NCBI GenBank assembly: GCA_031291595.1
Contig: JARLIU010000121.1
Location: forward strand, 1 to 55,016
From: Ancalomicrobiaceae bacterium
Lineage (GTDB): Bacteria; Pseudomonadota; Alphaproteobacteria; Rhizobiales; Ancalomicrobiaceae
DNA length: 55,016 nucleotides
Direction of reading: 5' to 3'
Numbering within the stretch: position 1 is the stretch's first letter; every line of letters starts with the position of its first letter. The position numbers and the translations under genes are program-made. Below, in pieces: positions 1-7,909 of the stretch. A model generated the notes under the pieces. The model did not search any database, was not told the DNA's origin, and was given only the letters and a program-made list of their open reading frames with translations.

Positions 1-86
1 ACCGCCGGCGCCAGGAATACGGCGATATGCCAGCGGCGCGGCGGTCTTGCGGCAATTTCGTCGTCGCTCATTTCAACGTCGCTCAT
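1..86 (-). CDS. Sugar ABC transporter permease, N-terminal fragment (runs off window)
   Basis: Reading leftward from an ATG at 86 gives 28 codons that run out of the window: a polar, acidic leader, then the basic stretch RPPRRWH followed by the hydrophobic start IAVFLAPA. This is the usual opening of a MalF-type permease (cytoplasmic tail, then first membrane helix). It is too short for the ORF track. It lies downstream of the binding-protein gene on the same strand, where a carbohydrate ABC operon would place its first permease. A second in-frame ATG lies five codons in. Family assignment rests on N-terminal character and position only. Confidence 0.6.
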   Translation of the reverse strand, partial: MSDVEMSDDEIAARPPRRWHIAVFLAPA

Positions 87-123
87 GGCGTCTTCCCGAG
101 TACGATCTCGCGGCTCCGAAGTC

Positions 124-147
124 CCCTCCCCCCTTTGTGGGGGAGGG
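124..147. repeat. GC-rich hairpin 1 between binding-protein and permease genes
   Basis: Nine-base arms CCCTCCCCC and GGGGGAGGG enclose a 6-nt loop (ctttgt). A near-identical hairpin lies at 204-227. In leftward transcription both fall between the binding-protein stop and the permease start. They resemble the short CCCTCCCC-type palindromes scattered between genes in many alphaproteobacteria, and could stabilise upstream mRNA or reduce read-through. Confidence 0.7.
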
Positions 148-203
148 ACAGGGAGGGGGTGGGGGACCAGGCCGATGCCACCCCTCTCCCGGCCTGTCGG
201 CCA

Positions 204-227
204 CCCTCCCCCCTTGTGGGGGGAGGG
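204..227. repeat. GC-rich hairpin 2 (same family as 124-147)
   Basis: Ten-base arms CCCTCCCCCC and GGGGGGAGGG enclose the tetraloop ttgt. The first copy is 80 bases away and differs mainly by one base pair of stem and the loop. No T-tract follows on either strand, so it is better described as an intercistronic stem-loop than as a classical terminator. Confidence 0.7.
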
Positions 228-274
228 GCATTCCCAACCGACAGCCGTTCGTGGGGCTGCCGAGATGCGACCGA

Positions 275-1546
275 TCACTTCGCCGGCTTGTACCAGGCGT
301 CGAGACCGGCCTGCAGCCGCTTGGCGGCGGCTTCCGGAGTCTCGGTGCCGTTCAGAACGTTGGCCGAGGCGAGCCAAGTCTTGTTTTCGAGGTTTGGCGT
401 GCCGCGCGACAGGATCTGGTAGGTCGAGCGGATGGTCGACTTGCACTTCGACCGCCAGGAGACGAATTCCTTGGCGAGCGGGTCGGTCAGTTCGACGGCG
501 CCGGGCTGCAGGCTGAAGAAGCCGGGCAGAGCGTTGGCGTAGATCGAGCCGAACTCGGGCGAGGCCACCCAGGCAAGGAACGTCTTGGCGGCGTCCAGGT
601 TCTTCGAATGGGCATTCATGCCGAGCGCGATGTCGACGTGGTCGGAGATGTAGCAGGTGTCGCCGGCCTTTTTGACCGGCGGCATGAACACGCCCATCTT
701 GAATTGCGCCTGGGCGTTGAAGCCGGAGATCTCCCACGAGCCGGCCGGATAGATGGCGGCGCGGCCGAGGGTGAACAGGTTCTGGCTGTCGGCATAGGCC
801 TGCGCCTTGTAGCCGTCACCCATGTAGGGCGCCCACTTGGCCATCGTCTTGTAGGGTTCGACCCACTGCGGATCGGTCAGCTTCTCCTTGCCGGCGATCA
901 GCGCCAGACGGCCTTCCTCACCCTTCCAGTAGTTGGGGCCGATGTTCTGGTAGGCCATGGTGGCGGCTTCCCAGAGTTCCTTGGTGCCCATGTCGAGCGG
1001 GATGTAGGTGCCGTCCTTCTTCAGCTTTTCGAGATCCGCGAAGAACTCGTCCTCGGTGACCGGCACGGTCTTGATGCCGACCTTGTCGAAGGCATCCTTG
1101 TTGTAGATGAAGCCGTGGATGACCGAGGCCACCGGCACGCAGAAGGTCACCTTGCCGTCGTCGGTCGACCAGCCGGACTTGGCGACGGACGAGAAGCCGG
1201 CGACGCCGGGGATATCGTTGACCGACGCGAGATAGCCCTTCTGGTAGAGCGACAGCGACGCATCGAACGGACGGCAGGCGATGATGTCGCCGGCCGTGCC
1301 GCCATCGAGCTTGGAATTCAAGGCAGCGTTGTATTCGGTCGGGGCCGACGGCTGGAACACCACCTTGATGCCGGGGTGGGTCTTCTCGAAGGCAGGGATG
1401 ATCTTCTCCTGCCAGATCGGCAGGTCGTCGTTACGCCAGCTCTCGATGACGAGCGTTGAGTCCGCGAACGCCGGGGCCGCAAGACCCCCCATGAGGGCGG
1501 CGCTCACGGACGCAAGCGCAAGGGTTCGAATACGCGGATTGATCAT
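275..1546 (-). CDS. Extracellular sugar-binding protein of an ABC importer (family 1)
   Basis: The 423-residue protein has a Sec signal peptide (about residues 1-28, ending APAFADS) followed by a family-1 carbohydrate-binding fold: the first strand TLVIESWRND, a mid-protein YNKDAFDKVG element and PAGSWEISGF in the second lobe. Length is normal for the family. It is the second gene of a leftward unit behind the MurQ-type etherase (113-bp gap), followed by two hairpins and a permease. The context suggests the ligand is an amino sugar such as MurNAc, GlcNAc or a small muropeptide-derived sugar. Ligand identity is inference; family is clear. Confidence 0.88.
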   Translation of the reverse strand: MINPRIRTLALASVSAALMGGLAAPAFADSTLVIESWRNDDLPIWQEKIIPAFEKTHPGIKVVFQPSAPTEYNAALNSKLDGGTAGDIIACRPFDASLSLYQKGYLASVNDIPGVAGFSSVAKSGWSTDDGKVTFCVPVASVIHGFIYNKDAFDKVGIKTVPVTEDEFFADLEKLKKDGTYIPLDMGTKELWEAATMAYQNIGPNYWKGEEGRLALIAGKEKLTDPQWVEPYKTMAKWAPYMGDGYKAQAYADSQNLFTLGRAAIYPAGSWEISGFNAQAQFKMGVFMPPVKKAGDTCYISDHVDIALGMNAHSKNLDAAKTFLAWVASPEFGSIYANALPGFFSLQPGAVELTDPLAKEFVSWRSKCKSTIRSTYQILSRGTPNLENKTWLASANVLNGTETPEAAAKRLQAGLDAWYKPAK

Positions 1547-1659
1547 GACGTTCTCCTATCCAACGGGTGGAAAGACCCGATTCCCTGTTTGACGCCTTCC
1601 CGGATGTGTCTCCGGTCTTGTCCCTGGGCTTTCCCGCCCAAGATTTCCGATAGCCGGCG

Positions 1660-2565
1660 TCACCGCCCAGCCGGAATGTCCTCTGCAAGCGCCGGCCGCA
1701 AGTGGCCGCCGTGCCGCTCGAGCGCACAGCGCGCCGCCTCGATCGAGCCGAAACGGTCAAGCAGAATGGCGGTCTTCACGTCGTTGCCGGCCGCTTCCAA
1801 CAGCGCCCGCGCCTCCTCGGCGCTCGAGCCGCAGACGCGCGCGACGATGCCGGCGGCGCGGCGCTTGAGTTTGGCGTTGTCGGCCTGGACGTTGACCATC
1901 AGCCCGTCGTGCACGTGGCCGAGGCGGACGGCGGCGAGCGTCGACAGCATGTTGAGACCGCATTTCTGCGCCGTACCCGCATTCATCCGGGTGGAGCCGG
2001 CGAGAACCTCCGGCGGCGTCGGCAGCAGCACCGGGCAATCGGCAACGCCAAGCAGCGCCGAGCCGGCATTGCAGGCCATGCCGACGACGTGGGCGCCGTT
2101 GGCGCGCGCCTCTGCGGCCGCTGCGACCGTATAGGCGGTCGAGCCGCTCGCCGAGACGGCGATGATGCAATCCCGCGCCGACGGAACGAGCGCCGCCATC
2201 TCGGCGCGTCCGGTCGCGGCGTCGTCTTCGGTCTCGCCGGTCAGGCTTCCGGTCGCCGCTGGCCGACCGGCAACCAGGATGACGATCTGCGCCGGCTTGA
2301 TACCGAAGGTGCCAGGCAATTCCAGCGCATCGAGTTCGGCGATCAGGCCGGACGATCCCGCGCCAACGTAGATGGTTCGGCCGCCCGACCGAAGCGCCGC
2401 GGCGAAGACCAGGCTCGCCGCTTCGATCGCCGGCAACGCGGCGTCGACGCTGCGGACCGCTTCGGTCTGCGCGTCGACGATTGCTGCCAGGATCCGACCT
2501 GCCGGCCAGAGATCCAGCCCGCTATAGGCGGGAAGCGCCTGTTCCGTGGTGGGCAGCATGGTCAT
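1660..2565 (-). CDS. murQ: N-acetylmuramic acid 6-phosphate etherase (MurQ family)
   Basis: MurQ cleaves the D-lactyl ether of MurNAc-6-phosphate, giving GlcNAc-6-phosphate and D-lactate in the cytoplasm. The 301-residue product matches the usual length. It carries the SIS-fold sugar-phosphate loop GAGSSG (about 68-73), acidic residues in ELDALELPGTFG (Glu77, Glu82) and GETEDD (Glu111/Glu113), where the family has its catalytic glutamates, and the family motif AGSTRMNAGTAQK. The tracked ORF is 44 codons longer, but the family begins near MTMLPTTEQ, so I start at 2565; the Shine-Dalgarno there is weak. It heads the leftward unit and is divergent from the kinase gene. Confidence 0.88.
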   Translation of the reverse strand: MTMLPTTEQALPAYSGLDLWPAGRILAAIVDAQTEAVRSVDAALPAIEAASLVFAAALRSGGRTIYVGAGSSGLIAELDALELPGTFGIKPAQIVILVAGRPAATGSLTGETEDDAATGRAEMAALVPSARDCIIAVSASGSTAYTVAAAAEARANGAHVVGMACNAGSALLGVADCPVLLPTPPEVLAGSTRMNAGTAQKCGLNMLSTLAAVRLGHVHDGLMVNVQADNAKLKRRAAGIVARVCGSSAEEARALLEAAGNDVKTAILLDRFGSIEAARCALERHGGHLRPALAEDIPAGR

Positions 2566-2746
2566 GCGAGAGGTCCACGATGAAGTCCGCCAAACGATAC
2601 CAATACAAAACCGATCGTCAAGACGCGGGAACGAATACGCCGACTTATTTTTGAGCACCGGCCTATTCCACCGCATTTTCGCAGAAGGCCGGGTCACGCA
2701 TTTACAAATGGGTTCGTACTGGTATTATCACGACAGGAGTGACGGC
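2566..2746. promoter_or_regulatory. Divergent murQ / kinase promoter region with an inverted operator pair
   Basis: This 181-bp segment separates the two divergent amino-sugar units. It is relatively AT-rich. It contains ATACCAATAC at 2597-2606 and GTACTGGTAT at 2716-2725, whose reverse complement is ATACCAGTAC: the same 10-mer with one difference, in opposite orientation. One copy sits near each transcription unit. A GntR/UTRA regulator is encoded in the rightward unit, and such regulators commonly act on this kind of intergenic region. The site assignment is inference. Confidence 0.45.
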
Positions 2747-3685
2747 ATGACCGAGCGACTGTTCTTGGGCGTTGACGGAGGCGGCACGAGCACGCGTGCC
2801 CGGCTCACCGATTCGATCGGCCGAACGCTCGGCGAAGGCCATGACGGCACGTCGAATCTCACCCAGGGCATCCCCAAGGCGGCTTCGGCCATCCTGGCGG
2901 CAACCGCGGCGGCCTTCGCCTCGGCCGGGCTGACCTCGGCCGATTACGCACGCACTTTTGCCGGGCTCGGGCTGGCCGGCGCCAACGTCCCCAGCCTTGC
3001 CGACGAACTCGAACGGCACGGCCTGCCGTTTGCCGCCTATGCGCTCGCCTCCGACGCGGTCATTGCCTGCCTCGGCGCGCATGGCGGCAGGGACGGCGCC
3101 ATCCTCATCCTGGGCACGGGCTCGCAGGGCTTCGCCATCGTCGGGGCCAAGGAGATTGCCATCGGCGGCTGGGGTTTCCTCGTTTCCGATCTCGGCTCCG
3201 GCGCCATCCTCGGCCGAACCGCGCTCAGGGCCGCAGTCGCCGCGGTCGACGGCCTCGACCTCGATTGCGAGCTGTCGCGTGCGCTGATGGCGCGTTTCGG
3301 CGGCCAGCCGGCCGAGGCCGTGACCTGGGCGGCAACGGCGTCCCCACGCGACTATGCCGCTTTCGCGCCGGTGGTCCTGGAGCATTTCGGCAAGGGCGAT
3401 CCGCTGGCACGCCGGTTGATGACGCAAGCGACCGCCGACGTCACCACCCAGATCGACCGGCTGATCGCGATCGGCGCCGACAGAATCGCGCTGATGGGTG
3501 GGCTCGCCACGGTCTATCGCCCGTTGCTGCCGGAGCGGCTGGCCCGGCATCTCGTCTCGCCCGGCGGCGACGCCGAGGAGGGAGCGTTGCTGCTGGCGCG
3601 CAGGGCGGTGGAAAAGCCCCCCACAGCCGAGGCCACCGGACTGGCCTCCACGCCGCAAGCGGCCGCCAAGGAGCCGATGCCATGA
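2747..3685 (+). CDS. BadF/BadG/BcrA/BcrD-type amino-sugar kinase (GlcNAc/MurNAc kinase-like)
   Basis: The 312-residue ASKHA-fold ATPase has the phosphate-1 motif FLGVDGGGTSTRA at its N-terminus, the second phosphate motif LILGTGSQG in mid-protein, and a C-terminal adenosine segment beginning MGGLATVYRPLLPERL. This family includes GlcNAc kinases and the clostridial MurNAc/GlcNAc kinase MurK. The start at 2747 is supported by AGGAG seven bases upstream; the tracked ORF begins 67 codons too early, inside the promoter. It overlaps the GntR gene by ATGA. An ABC importer delivers unphosphorylated sugar, so a kinase is needed before MurQ and NagA can act. Precise substrate is inferred. Confidence 0.8.
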   Translation: MTERLFLGVDGGGTSTRARLTDSIGRTLGEGHDGTSNLTQGIPKAASAILAATAAAFASAGLTSADYARTFAGLGLAGANVPSLADELERHGLPFAAYALASDAVIACLGAHGGRDGAILILGTGSQGFAIVGAKEIAIGGWGFLVSDLGSGAILGRTALRAAVAAVDGLDLDCELSRALMARFGGQPAEAVTWAATASPRDYAAFAPVVLEHFGKGDPLARRLMTQATADVTTQIDRLIAIGADRIALMGGLATVYRPLLPERLARHLVSPGGDAEEGALLLARRAVEKPPTAEATGLASTPQAAAKEPMP

Positions 3686-4443
3686 ACGGGATCGCCAGCC
3701 TGCTCGGCCCGCCGCTGGCCGACACCTACGATCCGACGCCGCTCTACTTCCGCGTACAGGAGCGGATCCTCGCCGCGATCGAGACCGATCTGCTGAAGCC
3801 GGCGGAAGCCCTGCCGGGCGAGCGCGACATCGCCGAGGGGCTCGGCATCAGCCGTGTCACCGTGCGCAAGGCCATCGCTGGGTTGGTCGAAAAGGGCCTT
3901 CTGACCCAGCGGCAGGGCTCCGGCACCTTCGTCGTCGGTCGCCGGCAGCGGATGGAACAGCGGCTGTCGCGGCTGACATCGTTCACCGAAGATATGCGGC
4001 TCAGAGGGTTGAAGCCGTCGACGCACTGGCTCAACCGTGACGTGTCGCTGCCGACGCCGGACGAGGCGATGCGGCTGTCGCTGTCGCCGAGCGAGACCGT
4101 CGTCCGGCTGAAGCGGCTCAGAATCGCCAACGACGTGCCGATGGCGATCGAAACAGCCGTCATCCCGAGCCGCTACCTGCCCAAGCCGGAGGCCGTCGTC
4201 GCTTCGCTCTACGATGCGCTGGAGGCCAACGGTTGCCTGCCGGTCAGGGCCTTGCAGCGATTGCGCGCCGCCATTCTGACCCCGGCGGAAGCTGCGCTGC
4301 TGGAAGTGCCGCCCGGTTCGCCGGCGCTTGCCATCGACCGCATGTCGTACCTCGAAAACGGCGCGCCGGTCGAATTCACCCGCTCCACCTATCGCGGCGA
4401 TACCTATGATTTCGTTGCCGAACTGAACCTGAGGCGAGAATGA
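3682..4443 (+). CDS. GntR-family (HutC subfamily) regulator with UTRA domain
   Basis: The 253-residue protein has an N-terminal winged helix, about residues 17-85, with GERDIAEGLGISRVTVRKAI as recognition region and the wing QRQGSGTFV. A UTRA effector domain follows from about 95 to 245 (for example RLSRLTSFTEDM and the late TRSTYRGDTYDFVAEL). UTRA regulators of this group commonly respond to phosphosugars such as GlcN-6-P or GlcNAc-6-P. The start ATG overlaps the kinase stop, and its own stop overlaps the deaminase start (both ATGA), so it is translationally coupled inside the operon it probably controls. Confidence 0.88.
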   Translation: MNGIASLLGPPLADTYDPTPLYFRVQERILAAIETDLLKPAEALPGERDIAEGLGISRVTVRKAIAGLVEKGLLTQRQGSGTFVVGRRQRMEQRLSRLTSFTEDMRLRGLKPSTHWLNRDVSLPTPDEAMRLSLSPSETVVRLKRLRIANDVPMAIETAVIPSRYLPKPEAVVASLYDALEANGCLPVRALQRLRAAILTPAEAALLEVPPGSPALAIDRMSYLENGAPVEFTRSTYRGDTYDFVAELNLRRE

Positions 4444-5468
4444 CCGAGATGACCGCGATGGCGGCCGAAATCCGCGAGGCGCCCGACGCGCTTGCCCGCT
4501 TCTTCGAGCGGGAGGACCAGACGCTGGCGACAATCGGCGCCAAGCTGCGCGAGTTGCGGCCGCCGGTGATCGTCACCTGCGCCCGCGGCTCGTCGGACAA
4601 TGCCGCCGCCTATTTCAAATATCTCTCGGAGATCCTGATCGGCACGCCGGTCGCCTCGATCGGGCCATCGGTGGCCTCACTCTACGGGGCGCCGCTGAAG
4701 CTCAAGGGCGCCGTCGTCGTCTCGGTGTCGCAGTCGGGGAGAAGCCCGGACATCGTCGCCTTGCAGGCGGCGGCCAAGGCCGCCGGGGCCTATGCGATCG
4801 CCGTGGTCAATGTCGCCGGATCGCCGCTGGCCGAGGGGGCCGACGCCACCCTTCCCTTGCATGCCGGGCCCGAACTGAGCGTCGCAGCCACCAAATCCTT
4901 CCTGTCGTCGGCCGCGGCGCTGGCGGCGCTCGTCGCCGAATGGAAGGACGATGCCGGCCTGCGGTCCGCGGTGCGGACGCTGCCGGCAGCTTTCGCTGCG
5001 GCGCTCGCGGTCGATTGGAGCGATGCGGTCGCCGAATTCGCCGGGGCAAGCTCGGCCTATGTGGTCGGGCGCGGACCGGGGTTGCCGATCGCCGCGGAAG
5101 CCGCCTTGAAACTGAAGGAAACGGCGATGCTGCATGCCGAGGCCTTCTCCGGCGCCGAGGTGATGCACGGTCCCTTACAACTGGTCGAGCCCGGATTTCC
5201 GATCATCGCCTTCCACCCGAAGGACCGGGCGCATCCGGCCATGACCGAGAGCAATGCGCGGCTCAAGCGCGCCGGCGCGCATCTCTACGTCGTCGAAGAC
5301 GGGCCGGTAGCGCCGGGTCGCCTCGCCTGCCCGGCCACGGCCGAGCCGCTCATCGATCCGTTACCGATGCTTGCCGCCTTCTATCAATTGGCCGAACAGG
5401 TCGCCCGCGCACGCGGACACGACCCGGACCGGCCGACGCGGCTGAAAAAAGTAACGGAGACGATCTGA
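4440..5468 (+). CDS. SIS-domain glucosamine-6-phosphate deaminase, NagB-II type
   Basis: The 342-residue protein consists of two SIS domains without the glutaminase domain of GlmS. The first contains TCARGSSDNAAAYFKY and SVSQSGRSPDIV; the second contains VVGRGPGLPIAAEAALKLKET and the MHGPLQLVEPG segment. This arrangement is characteristic of the alternative deaminase NagB-II, which converts GlcN-6-P to fructose-6-P and ammonia and replaces classical NagB in many proteobacteria. No classical nagB is seen here. The gene is sandwiched between the regulator and nagA with overlapping start and stop codons. A related SIS isomerase or deaminase specificity cannot be excluded. Confidence 0.85.
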   Translation: MTEMTAMAAEIREAPDALARFFEREDQTLATIGAKLRELRPPVIVTCARGSSDNAAAYFKYLSEILIGTPVASIGPSVASLYGAPLKLKGAVVVSVSQSGRSPDIVALQAAAKAAGAYAIAVVNVAGSPLAEGADATLPLHAGPELSVAATKSFLSSAAALAALVAEWKDDAGLRSAVRTLPAAFAAALAVDWSDAVAEFAGASSAYVVGRGPGLPIAAEAALKLKETAMLHAEAFSGAEVMHGPLQLVEPGFPIIAFHPKDRAHPAMTESNARLKRAGAHLYVVEDGPVAPGRLACPATAEPLIDPLPMLAAFYQLAEQVARARGHDPDRPTRLKKVTETI

Positions 5469-6613
5469 TGGCCCTTGTGGCGCTGACGGCGGAGAGACTG
5501 TTCACCGGCGAGACCATGCTCGCCGGCCATGCGCTGTTGATCGAGGATGACACGATCGCCGATGTCGTGCCGATCGACCGGCTGCCGGCCGGGGTGGGGT
5601 TGAGCGATCTCGGTGCCGGCACGCTGGCACCCGGCTTCATCGACGCGCAGGTCAACGGTGGCGGCGGCATTCTGTTCAACGACACGCCGGACAGCGACTC
5701 GCTTCGGCAGATGGCGCTGGCGCATGCACGGCACGGCACCACGGCGATGCTGCCGACTTTCATCACCGATACGCCCGCCGGCATGCATGCCGCGATCGAG
5801 GCGATCAAGGCGGCCATCGCAGCGGGCGTTCCCGGCATCGCCGGCGTGCATCTGGAAGGGCCGTTCCTGTCGGTTGCCCGCAAGGGCGCGCACGATCCGG
5901 CGCTGATCCGACCGATGCGGGCGGACGACATCGCCGCCATCACCGGATCCGGCATCGCGACGCTGCTCCTGACCGTCGCACCCGAGACCGTTCCGGCCGC
6001 GACGATCGCCGAGCTTGCGGCAGCCGGCGTGATTGTCAGCATCGGCCATTCCGACGCCGCTTACGAACTTGCCGTCGGCGCGGCCGAGGCGGGGGCGCGC
6101 GGCGCGACCCACCTGTTCAACGCCATGGCGCAATTGCAGGGGCGCAAGCCCGGCGTCGTCGGCGCAGCACTCGATACCGGCTCGTTGTGGGCCGGCATCA
6201 TCCCCGACGGCATCCACGTGCATCCCGCCTCGCTGCGGCTGGCGCTGGCCGCCAAGCGTGGTCCGGGCAGGCTGTTCATCGTCACCGACGCCATGCCGAC
6301 GGCAGGCGCCCCCGGCGACGTCTTCCACCTCAACGGCCGCAAGGTCACCCGGGCGAACGGCAGGCTGACGCTCGAAGACGGTACGATCGCCGGCTCGGAC
6401 CTGACCATGGACCAGGCGGTCGCCTTTACCGTCGCCCATCTCGGCGTCGATCTCGCCGAAGCCTTGCGCATGGCGAGCCTCTATCCGGCCGAATTCCTGC
6501 GTCTCGACGACAGGCGCGGCCGGCTGAAGCGCGGCTTGCGCGCCGACATCGTGCACCTCGGCCCCGATTTGGCGGCGCAAGCAACCTGGATCGGCGGCGC
6601 GCTCGTCAGCTGA
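5468..6613 (+). CDS. nagA: N-acetylglucosamine-6-phosphate deacetylase
   Basis: NagA hydrolyses GlcNAc-6-P to GlcN-6-P and acetate in the cytoplasm. The 381-residue amidohydrolase shows the family landmarks in order: PGFIDAQVNGGGG near 57-70, HLEGPF in the metal-binding region, SIGHSDA, ATHLFNAM, DGIHVHP and the catalytic-aspartate motif VTDAMPTAG. The C-terminal beta-sandwich ends with DIVHLGPD. The ATG at 5468 overlaps the deaminase stop (TGATG); the tracked ORF extends 176 codons too far upstream, through the deaminase gene. Position directly after the deaminase supports coordinated amino-sugar breakdown. Confidence 0.95.
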   Translation: MALVALTAERLFTGETMLAGHALLIEDDTIADVVPIDRLPAGVGLSDLGAGTLAPGFIDAQVNGGGGILFNDTPDSDSLRQMALAHARHGTTAMLPTFITDTPAGMHAAIEAIKAAIAAGVPGIAGVHLEGPFLSVARKGAHDPALIRPMRADDIAAITGSGIATLLLTVAPETVPAATIAELAAAGVIVSIGHSDAAYELAVGAAEAGARGATHLFNAMAQLQGRKPGVVGAALDTGSLWAGIIPDGIHVHPASLRLALAAKRGPGRLFIVTDAMPTAGAPGDVFHLNGRKVTRANGRLTLEDGTIAGSDLTMDQAVAFTVAHLGVDLAEALRMASLYPAEFLRLDDRRGRLKRGLRADIVHLGPDLAAQATWIGGALVS

Positions 6614-6654
6614 CGTGTGGCCGAGGCGTCCAACGTCCCACAGGGAGAGACTCC

Positions 6655-7398
6655 ATGACACCGCTGATCGAAGTCTGCGTCGAAGGGATCGACGGGTTGA
6701 TCGTTGCCCAGCAGTCGGGCGCCGACCGGGTCGAGCTCTGCGCCAGCTTGCTTGAAGGCGGGCTCACCCCCAGCGTCGGCACGGTGACGGCGGCACTGCA
6801 GCTCGCAACCGTGCCGTTCTATCCGATCGTCCGGCCGCGCGGCGGCGATTTCCTCTATTCGGACGCCGAATTCGCCTCGATGCAGGCCGATATCGCGGCG
6901 TTCCGGCAGTTGGGCGTCAAGGGCGTCGTCTTCGGCATCCTCACGCCGGAGGCCCGGATCGACGAGGCGCGCATGCGGGCGCTGGTCGAGGCCGCCGATG
7001 GCATGGACGTCACCTGCCACCGCGCCTTCGACATGACGCGCGACATCGACGAGGCGGTCGAGGCGCTCATCCGCGCCGGCGTGAAGCGCGTGTTGACCTC
7101 CGGCCAACGCGACACGGCGATCGAGGGTCTGGCAACCTTGAAGCGGACTGTCGAAAAGGCCGCCGGCCGTATCAAGATCATGGCCTGCGGCGCGCTGGCC
7201 CCCGACACGATCGCCCGGGTGCGCGACGAAACGGGCGCGCCGGAGCTGCATTTCGCCACGCTGACGACCATCGCCAGCGGCATGACCTGGTCCAACCCCA
7301 ATGTCGGCATGGGCGGCACGGCGCGCTCGCGCGAATACGAGCTGACCGTTACCGACGGCGAACTCGCCGCGGCAACGATCGCCGCCGCGCGAGGCTGA
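6655..7398 (+). CDS. cutC: CutC-family TIM-barrel protein
   Basis: The 247-residue protein matches CutC along its length: LIEVCVEGIDGLIVAQQSGADRVELC (quoted here as a region, beginning LIEVCVEG), then LLEGGLTPS, IVRPRGGDFLYS, CHRAFDM and VLTSGQ. The start at 6655 has GGGAGAG nine to ten bases upstream. It lies 41 bp after nagA on the same strand and probably ends the amino-sugar operon. CutC is named for copper homeostasis, but that role is doubtful in several bacteria and the fold looks enzymatic. Its place at the end of a nag operon suggests a sugar-related activity; this is inference. Confidence 0.88.
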   Translation: MTPLIEVCVEGIDGLIVAQQSGADRVELCASLLEGGLTPSVGTVTAALQLATVPFYPIVRPRGGDFLYSDAEFASMQADIAAFRQLGVKGVVFGILTPEARIDEARMRALVEAADGMDVTCHRAFDMTRDIDEAVEALIRAGVKRVLTSGQRDTAIEGLATLKRTVEKAAGRIKIMACGALAPDTIARVRDETGAPELHFATLTTIASGMTWSNPNVGMGGTARSREYELTVTDGELAAATIAAARG

Positions 7399-7909
7399 GC
7401 GTTTCCGGCGCGGTTCGGAAAAAAATGTGCCTTTTTCGCCATTCTGCTTGAACAATTTCCGCTAGACACGGCAGGTTCACTGTTTAGACCATCCGGTCAA
7501 ATGCGGAATCCAGGTGTTGATCAATGACACCGTCTGGCTTTTCGGGCTAATTCACATTCAGATGACGATGGCATGCATTTTGGCTCCCGGGAGCGCCGCG
7601 GCGAAAGGCGACCCGGACGTGAGCGCGCCGCCGTACAGGAAGTGACCAAAGCTGTGAACGGGTGGCCGAACGAAAGGCAATGATCGCAGGCCTGCGCAAT
7701 CGCAGGAGCGGTTCCGGGAGGAACTGGAGGCTCTCCCAATCGGATGAAGCCATCTGATTGGCGAGCAGACGCTCCAGATCCAATCGTTTGAACGTGCCGT
7801 TGCCGTTCGCATCGCAGCGATCCGGACGGCACGGCTGCAAGCGACGTCGGCAGATGACGGTTGCCCGGCACGAAGATGCAGCTTTGCAGTCCAACAAGGA
7901 GGTAGTCGC
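7399..7909. other. 511-bp gap between cutC and the LivK-type gene
   Basis: A short imperfect stem-loop (TTTCCG 7402-7407 / CGGAAA 7416-7421) follows the cutC stop and precedes A-rich then T-rich sequence, a weak terminator candidate. The remainder has no ORF that I can support. On the minus strand a stretch at 7757-7822 translates to an EF-hand-like loop (DANGNGTFKRLD) but without an identifiable gene start or a second hand. A strong ribosome-binding site, AAGGAGGT, at 7896-7903 belongs to the next gene. Confidence 0.5.

Noticed and set aside
124-227. Short CRISPR-like array
   Set aside because: There are only two units, each a self-complementary hairpin, with no spacer regularity and no cas gene.
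47-1459. 470-aa plus-strand ORF over the sugar-binding protein
   Set aside because: It is the antisense shadow of a clear binding-protein gene; its start lies in GC palindromes and it has no recognisable domain.
2546-2746. Longer N-termini of the kinase and MurQ ORFs
   Set aside because: Both extended frames cross the shared promoter and carry non-family sequence; the internal ATGs match family starts.
7402-7440. Strong terminator after cutC
   Set aside because: Only a 6-bp stem with mixed A- and T-runs is visible, too weak to call a firm terminator; mentioned under the gap.
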